Shown in pieces: positions 63,034-64,000 of a DNA stretch of 64,000 nt. This DNA comes from Nostoc sp. LPT. GTDB lineage: Bacteria; Cyanobacteriota; Cyanobacteriia; Cyanobacteriales; Nostocaceae. The notes under the pieces were generated by a model. That model saw nothing but the letters and a program-made list of their open reading frames with translations, was not told the DNA's origin and did no database searches. The stretch spans positions 23,040 through 87,039 of the forward strand of contig NZ_JABXKF010000149.1 of assembly GCF_017115165.1 (NCBI RefSeq), read 5' to 3'. The position numbers and the translations under genes were made by a program. The stretch's first letter is position 1, and each line of letters starts with the position of its first letter.

Positions 63034-63315
63034 TTATTCATACAATACTATCTCTTTAGTCTACCTGAGTTTGTGGTTCAATTACTTGAAAATTGCTGTA
63101 ATCTATTGTTGCAGACCCATAAACTTAAAGGCAAACTGTCTGGAGCTTGGGCGTGAACAGTTACCTATGATTGTCGTATTGTCTTTAACTTTGTGCAAAA
63201 TATAGAATCCGGTGAAGAGGAAATTTTGCTAATTGATATCGGCACTCATGATGAAGTTTACAGAGTTGTAGGTGCTGTTCTAGTATTTTCCTACTGACGA
63301 ATTTTAGATTTAGGA

Positions 63316-63930
63316 TTGAATAATTCAATGACTGCAATCACTGGGAAACGTCTAACGCTTGAGGAATATTTAAAGTATGACGATCGCACGGATAGCCAGT
63401 ATGAACTGGTAGCAGGTGAGTTAGTTGCAATACCACCTGAAAGCCCAAAAAATGTCCATATATCTCTATTTTTACTGGTAAATTTCCTCAAGTTTGTTCC
63501 AGTTAATCGGTTAAGTAACAAAGTTGAAATTGTTGTTGCTGGTTCTCGTGCAACAACTCGCATTCCTGACTTAGTTGTACTGACAGATGAACTTGCAACA
63601 GCCTTAGAAGGTGCAACGCGATCCACAATTACCCTGGATATGCCTCCTCCAGCATTAGTTGTCGAAGTTGTTTCTCCTGGCAAAGCTAACGAAGATCGGG
63701 ACTATCGCTACAAACGTTCCGAGTATGCCGCCAGGGGAATTGCTGAATATTGGATTGTTGATCCACAAAGAAATGCAGTTACCGTACTGATATTAGTTGA
63801 CGGTTTTTATGAAGAAACCAGATTTACAGGAAATACTGCGATCGCATCTACTATTTTCCCAGAATTACAGCTAAAGGCAGACGAAGTGACGTCAAGCTCT
63901 TCAGAAAGCTGCGGGAACAATTCCTACTGA
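63316..63930 (+). CDS. Uma2-family PD-(D/E)XK nuclease-like protein
   Basis: LTLEEYLKYDDRTDSQYELVAGELV; PDLVVLT; LVVEVVSPG; YRYKRSEYAARGIAEYWIVDP. Confidence 0.9.
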   Translation: MNNSMTAITGKRLTLEEYLKYDDRTDSQYELVAGELVAIPPESPKNVHISLFLLVNFLKFVPVNRLSNKVEIVVAGSRATTRIPDLVVLTDELATALEGATRSTITLDMPPPALVVEVVSPGKANEDRDYRYKRSEYAARGIAEYWIVDPQRNAVTVLILVDGFYEETRFTGNTAIASTIFPELQLKADEVTSSSSESCGNNSY

Positions 63931-64000
63931 GCTATTTCACTTGGAGGCGTTGCATAAATGCGGGATGAATCACTCAAATACAGGTATTTTGCTATACTTC

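Larger units (their letters stand above)
62076..63098 (-). mobile_element. IS630/Tc1-mariner-like insertion sequence with TA target duplication
   Basis: Ends CAGCTATTTTCAGGTAAATAGACCACA / CAGCAATTTTCAAGTAATTGAACCACA, flanked by TA at 62074 and 63099; HTH and DDE ORFs. Confidence 0.9.
61955..63297 (+). pseudogene. YafQ/RelE-family toxin interrupted by an IS630-type insertion, plus two nonsense codons
   Basis: VRTVVLASSFKRAFKRLVRR*PELQERFEERLALLTADPF | NLLLQTHKLKGKLSGAWA*TVTYDCRIVFNFVQNIESGEEEILLIDIGTHDEVY. Confidence 0.88.

Overview
64 kb window of a filamentous, Nostoc/Anabaena-like cyanobacterial chromosome (inferred from many GCGATCGC/HIP1 sites, heptamer STRR repeats and typical gene families). 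No rRNA, tRNA or CRISPR array was recognised. Housekeeping and conserved genes include secA, pheS, surE, ribF, dprA, a crtD-like desaturase, a TrmJ-like methyltransferase, a MoxR ATPase, an SAM hydrolase, a penicillin acylase, an ABC-2 exporter operon, a Na+/H+ antiporter and a 1805-aa Ser/Thr kinase-AAA-GAF-histidine kinase. Accessory regions contain many decayed genes and repeats. The most notable are: (1) a two-gene OLD-type ATPase + TOPRIM-like operon (49.5-51.3 kb) resembling ATPase/TOPRIM anti-phage systems; (2) an APC permease-histidine kinase fusion with a sharp composition break and one in-frame stop; (3) a YafQ/RelE-like toxin gene split by an IS630-family element whose TA-to-TA excision restores the frame; (4) an HNH two-gene cassette flanked by a duplicated trmJ 5' end; (5) a 27-aa YD/Ca-loop tandem repeat protein with an RTX tail; (6) a 21-bp, 12-copy hairpin array; (7) pseudogenes of L-lactate dehydrogenase, a methyltransferase and a RelE-type toxin; (8) a family of double-hairpin intergenic repeats with changed but still paired stems, one copy splitting a nuclease-like gene. 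All calls come from reading the sequence and motif recognition; no database search was run.
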